From contig JAFQKE010000027.1 of assembly GCA_017397065.1 (NCBI GenBank), forward strand, positions 1 through 16,821: a DNA stretch of 16,821 nt, written 5' to 3'. A program made the position numbers and the translations under genes. The notes below the pieces were generated by a model, which did no database searches, was not told the origin of the DNA, and was given only the letters and a program-made list of their open reading frames with translations. The stretch comes from Clostridia bacterium. Lineage in GTDB: Bacteria; Bacillota_A; Clostridia; Oscillospirales; Acutalibacteraceae. Of the stretch, positions 14,325-16,821 are shown in pieces; the stretch's first letter is position 1, and the number at the start of each line of letters is the position of its first letter.

Positions 14325-15731
14325 TTATTTAACAAGCTTTTTCTTACCAATTACGGTTGTGGCAACAAGACTCATTGCACCGATGCAAAGAAGCACAATC
14401 CAAAGCCAAGCTATACCGTTATCACCTGTTTGCGGAGATTTAACGTCTTCTGAATCTTCGTTTTCGGGAGTCTCATTTGAAGGGTTATTATCAGGTTCTT
14501 CGTCTGAAGGACCGTTTTCGGGACCGGTAGCGGTACCCAGGTCATATTCACAGATATCGCATTTGCCGTTGTTGTCATTATCGGTGTGAGCGGCTGTGCT
14601 GTTTGCAATTTTAACACCACAATCTGCTACCGTACATTCTTTCCAATGGTTATCGTCATCAAATTTCCAATCGGATTCGGTATGACCAAGCTTGGTAAGA
14701 TTGCCCCAACTGTCGATATTGGTGATTTCGGTGGTGCCGTTAGCATCCTCGTAAAGCTTGCCGCAACCATCACACTTAAAGTAGGCTTCTTTACCGCCAT
14801 TTTCACAGGTAGGCTTAACCTTTTCAACGGGTTTAATATCACAGATATGTTGATCTTCCCAAACGGCAGTAAGGGTTGTATCTTCAACGGGGTATATTTT
14901 ATCGCCGACTGCTTTTTCTTTGCCGTTTACACTCCAAGCCTTAAACTGTTTTCCTACGGGAGCGATAAAATCGCAGGCAGGAAGAGTATACTCATCTGCG
15001 CAACCAACGTACTTTCCTACCATTGTTCCGCTTCCTGCACCTGAATCAAAGGATAAATAAATGCTGTAAAGTGTGGTAACTTTCACGAATTTACCGTTAT
15101 CTATACCAACCTCGTTAAAAGCATACAAGGGTGTGCCTGTGGGAGAGGGGCTTACTAAAACAGTAGAATCTTCAGCAAGTAATTGATTACATCTAAAAGC
15201 TTTTCCAAATGTAGCAGTGCTATCACAAATAGCAGTTACGACAGTATCATAATATACCTCAATATCTTCGTAGGAATATATAGCATACGAGAAGGAACCT
15301 CCCTGTGATGCGTTAACCGTCAAGGAACCCAAACCTTCAAAGCGAATGTCTTTAGTACTGCTGATTGCATAACGGTGGGAAGACGTTGCTTCTTCATTCT
15401 TAGGATCACCATAAATGAAATTATCACCCACCAAAGTTACATATAATTTAGAATCTCCTCTATAATTAATAGCGCTTGTCATAGTTCCGCCCATATATGC
15501 GGCGTATATAGTCGCATTCTCTATCCATAGCGAATTATATTCGGGGTTATAGGATACGTGTCCGCTGATGTTGGAACCTGTAATATTACTTGCATTTGCA
15601 TCTGATACGTGCACGCCGCCGATATAGAGGTCGTAATAGGTAGTCGCAAACGCGTTCATTGGGATTATGGAAATAATCATTACAAGCGTTAATACCACCG
15701 CAAAGATTTTGGCTAAAAATGTTTTTTTCAT
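14325..15731 (-). CDS. Predicted wall-anchored surface protein with InlB-type B-repeat
   Basis: This looks like an exported, sortase-anchored protein of unknown function. A signal peptide covers about 1-29 (MKK, hydrophobic core, likely cleavage after AFA). Residues about 32-220 form a beta-rich region with repeating strand motifs (LWIENATI, LYVTLVGDNFI, IRFEGLGSLTVNA). These resemble the beta-helical carbohydrate-binding proteins of Clostridia related to Cthe_2159, although I cannot confirm this. Residues about 222-292 match the InlB/Listeria-Bacteroides B-repeat (YLSFDSGAGSG through TLTAVWED). A Cys-containing segment follows (about 296-397) with CxxC pairs at 320/323 and 391/394 and Cys at 309, 366 and 371. 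An acidic Pro/Asn linker (about 400-430) leads to SPQTG (432-436), a membrane span (about 440-461) and a KKKLVK tail. SPQTG departs from LPxTG but is a known clostridial style. A MerR-type promoter lies upstream and a strong terminator downstream. Confidence 0.82.
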   Translation of the reverse strand: MKKTFLAKIFAVVLTLVMIISIIPMNAFATTYYDLYIGGVHVSDANASNITGSNISGHVSYNPEYNSLWIENATIYAAYMGGTMTSAINYRGDSKLYVTLVGDNFIYGDPKNEEATSSHRYAISSTKDIRFEGLGSLTVNASQGGSFSYAIYSYEDIEVYYDTVVTAICDSTATFGKAFRCNQLLAEDSTVLVSPSPTGTPLYAFNEVGIDNGKFVKVTTLYSIYLSFDSGAGSGTMVGKYVGCADEYTLPACDFIAPVGKQFKAWSVNGKEKAVGDKIYPVEDTTLTAVWEDQHICDIKPVEKVKPTCENGGKEAYFKCDGCGKLYEDANGTTEITNIDSWGNLTKLGHTESDWKFDDDNHWKECTVADCGVKIANSTAAHTDNDNNGKCDICEYDLGTATGPENGPSDEEPDNNPSNETPENEDSEDVKSPQTGDNGIAWLWIVLLCIGAMSLVATTVIGKKKLVK

Positions 15732-15811
15732 AGTACTTTTTACTCCAATTCTTAAAATTATTAGCTTTTGATTTTTCTGTTGCGAAAATTAAAAGTTTAT
15801 GTTATATTATA

Positions 15812-15842
15812 ATTATAACTTGCACCTTAGGGTACAAGTCAA
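15812..15842 (-). promoter_or_regulatory. MerR-type promoter/operator of the surface-protein gene
   Basis: On the minus strand a -35 TTGACT (15837-15842) and a perfect -10 TATAAT (15812-15817) are separated by 19 nt rather than 17. A near-perfect dyad of 9-bp arms (15818-15826 and 15831-15839, one mismatch, TTAG centre) fills the spacer. The over-long spacer with a centred dyad is the hallmark of promoters untwisted by MerR-family activators. The adjacent MerR-type gene is the obvious candidate regulator. The transcript leader would be about 75 nt. Confidence 0.8.
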
Positions 15843-15851
15843 TACTTTATT

Positions 15852-15879
15852 TTGTGTTTTTGGATTTTTTTAATATAAT
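15852..15879 (+). promoter_or_regulatory. Possible promoter of the merR-type gene
   Basis: A perfect -10 TATAAT is at 15874-15879, with only a weak -35 (TTGTGT, 15852-15857) 16 nt upstream. AAAGGAG then precedes the ATG at 15909. The MerR dyad at 15818-15839 lies directly upstream and could also affect this promoter. Confidence 0.45.
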
Positions 15880-15908
15880 ATATTGTGTTTTTTTAAAGGA
15901 GTTTTCAA

Positions 15909-16697
15909 ATGAAAAAATATGATGAAAATTTATTCAAAATCGGTGACGTAATTAAAATAATGGGTATAACCCGAAAAACACTTCTGGTTTATGAAGAAAA
16001 AGGACTTTTAACTCCCGCCGTAAAGGATGAGGAAAGCGGATACAGATATTACTCGGCAGATAATATGACCCAAATCAGGGCAATCCGCTCTTTGCAACAG
16101 CTTGGTCTTACCCTTAAAGAGGTTAAGGACTACTATTACGATACCGAAAACATTGATGTTTATTTAAAGCGCCTTATAGATTTAAGAGCGGCGTTAGACA
16201 AAAACATTCAAATGCTTCAGGTACGCTCGGCAAAGCAAGGCGACCTGACCATTCATAAAACCGTATTGCCACGTCAGGTTTGTTTTTGTCGCAGGTATGA
16301 GTGTGATAGCGTTGAAAAAGCCGCCAACTATTTGCGTGATACCTATATTGCCGCCGCTCATACGGGAAAAATATCCGTTCATAGCCGTATGTTTACCGTT
16401 AGAATGTCTGATTCAACTGAAAAACTGGACATTATGTGTTGTATTCCCGTTGAGGATAGCTTTAACTCGGACGAGCGTGTAGAGTTTGCCGAAACACCCG
16501 CTTTATGTATTTATTACCGTGGCCCGTATGAAGGAATTACAAACGCAATTTATGCGCTTATGAAATATGTAAAAGAAAATAATATTGAAACTACGGGCGG
16601 TTTCCGTTCTGTTTATTTGGAAGGACCTCCCAACCGTGGCAAAAACAGTAAAGATTACATAACGCAGGTTGTAATACCGATTAGCCAAAGCACTTAA
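15909..16697 (+). CDS. MerR-family regulator with GyrI-like effector domain
   Basis: This is a ligand-responsive activator of the BmrR layout. The N-terminal winged HTH is clear: FKIGDVIKIMGITRKTLLVYEEKGLLTPA (9-37) then SGYRYYSADNMTQIRAIRSLQQLGLTLKEV (43-72). A dimerisation coiled coil lies at about 80-108. The C-terminal half (about 112-260) fits the GyrI-like/SOUL effector-binding domain, with the GPYEGI block (LCIYYRGPYEGITNAI) and a final strand (DYITQVVIPI). Such domains bind small, often lipophilic or cationic compounds. The 262-residue length is normal. The start is fixed by AAAGGAG 8 nt upstream. No transporter, the usual partner of BmrR-type genes, is adjacent. Instead it diverges from a surface-protein gene that carries a MerR-type promoter, the most likely target. 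Confidence 0.92.
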   Translation: MKKYDENLFKIGDVIKIMGITRKTLLVYEEKGLLTPAVKDEESGYRYYSADNMTQIRAIRSLQQLGLTLKEVKDYYYDTENIDVYLKRLIDLRAALDKNIQMLQVRSAKQGDLTIHKTVLPRQVCFCRRYECDSVEKAANYLRDTYIAAAHTGKISVHSRMFTVRMSDSTEKLDIMCCIPVEDSFNSDERVEFAETPALCIYYRGPYEGITNAIYALMKYVKENNIETTGGFRSVYLEGPPNRGKNSKDYITQVVIPISQST

Positions 16698-16751
16698 ACT
16701 TGAACCAGGTTTTGAAACACATATTTTTTGCTCTACTTTGTTTAAATACTC

Positions 16752-16771
16752 GTAAATCCGTTAGGATTTAC
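16752..16771. repeat. Short perfect inverted repeat after the merR-type gene
   Basis: Eight-bp perfect arms GTAAATCC (16752-16759) and GGATTTAC (16764-16771) flank a GTTA loop, 55 nt beyond the merR-type stop codon. A short T run (16775-16778) follows a few bases later, so it might be a weak terminator. It is AT-rich with little thymine tail, so an extragenic repeat remnant is also possible. I see nothing else in 16698-16821, and no gene. Confidence 0.45.
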
Positions 16772-16821
16772 TGCGTTTTAGCCTTGTATAACAAAAAATA
16801 ATGCTATTTACAAAACTCTTC

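Noticed and set aside
14586..15044. 152-codon open frame opposite the surface-protein gene
   Set aside because: It lies entirely within a well-supported gene on the other strand, and its hydrophobic runs are a by-product of the complementary strand.
1..16821. CRISPR array, prophage, insertion sequence, tRNA or rRNA
   Set aside because: No regularly spaced repeats, transposase or integrase frames, or recognisable RNA gene sequences were seen; the window is densely filled by metabolic, replication and surface genes.

Overview
The window looks like chromosomal DNA from an anaerobic Firmicute of the gut Clostridia type (Oscillospiraceae/Ruminococcaceae-like is my best guess). The reasons are an AT-rich composition, strong AAGGAG-type ribosome sites, a dnaE-pfkA gene pair, and a surface protein with an SPQTG-type sorting signal and an InlB-type B-repeat. 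I see no rRNA, tRNA, CRISPR array, insertion sequence or phage gene. All genes lie on the minus strand except two regulators (AraC-type at 8814 and MerR-type at 15909), each of which faces away from the genes it probably controls.

Region 1 (1-1477) is a single-gene unit for L-rhamnose isomerase, with its own promoter and terminator. Region 2 (1478-8726) is a six-gene operon read leftward from about 8700 to a terminator at 1478-1506: uronate isomerase (uxaC), an SDR-type fructuronate reductase/mannonate oxidoreductase, a short divergent mannonate dehydratase, a GH39-type glycosidase, a GH20-type hexosaminidase and an RraA/HMG-aldolase-family protein. Gaps are 1-17 nt and one junction is a TAATG overlap. 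None of the enzymes has a signal peptide. The operon therefore reads as intracellular trimming of imported uronic-acid-containing oligosaccharides, followed by glucuronate -> fructuronate -> mannonate -> 2-keto-3-deoxygluconate (KDG). No KDG kinase or KDPG aldolase is present; the RraA-family protein may supply an aldolase step. A divergent AraC-family regulator (8814-9584) and two identical 8-bp direct repeats with an 11-bp period in the operon promoter suggest local control.

Region 3 (9618-14231) is housekeeping: ATP-type 6-phosphofructokinase and DNA polymerase III alpha subunit, with dnaE upstream. Region 4 (14274-16821) holds a predicted wall-anchored surface protein divergent from a MerR/BmrR-type regulator. 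The surface-protein promoter has the 19-bp spacer and centred dyad typical of MerR-family targets.

The two points most worth following up are the combined GH39/GH20/glucuronate/RraA operon as a possible cytoplasmic pathway for glycosaminoglycan-like or other acidic oligosaccharides, and the apparent MerR-controlled surface protein. All assignments come from reading the sequence by eye, without database searches.
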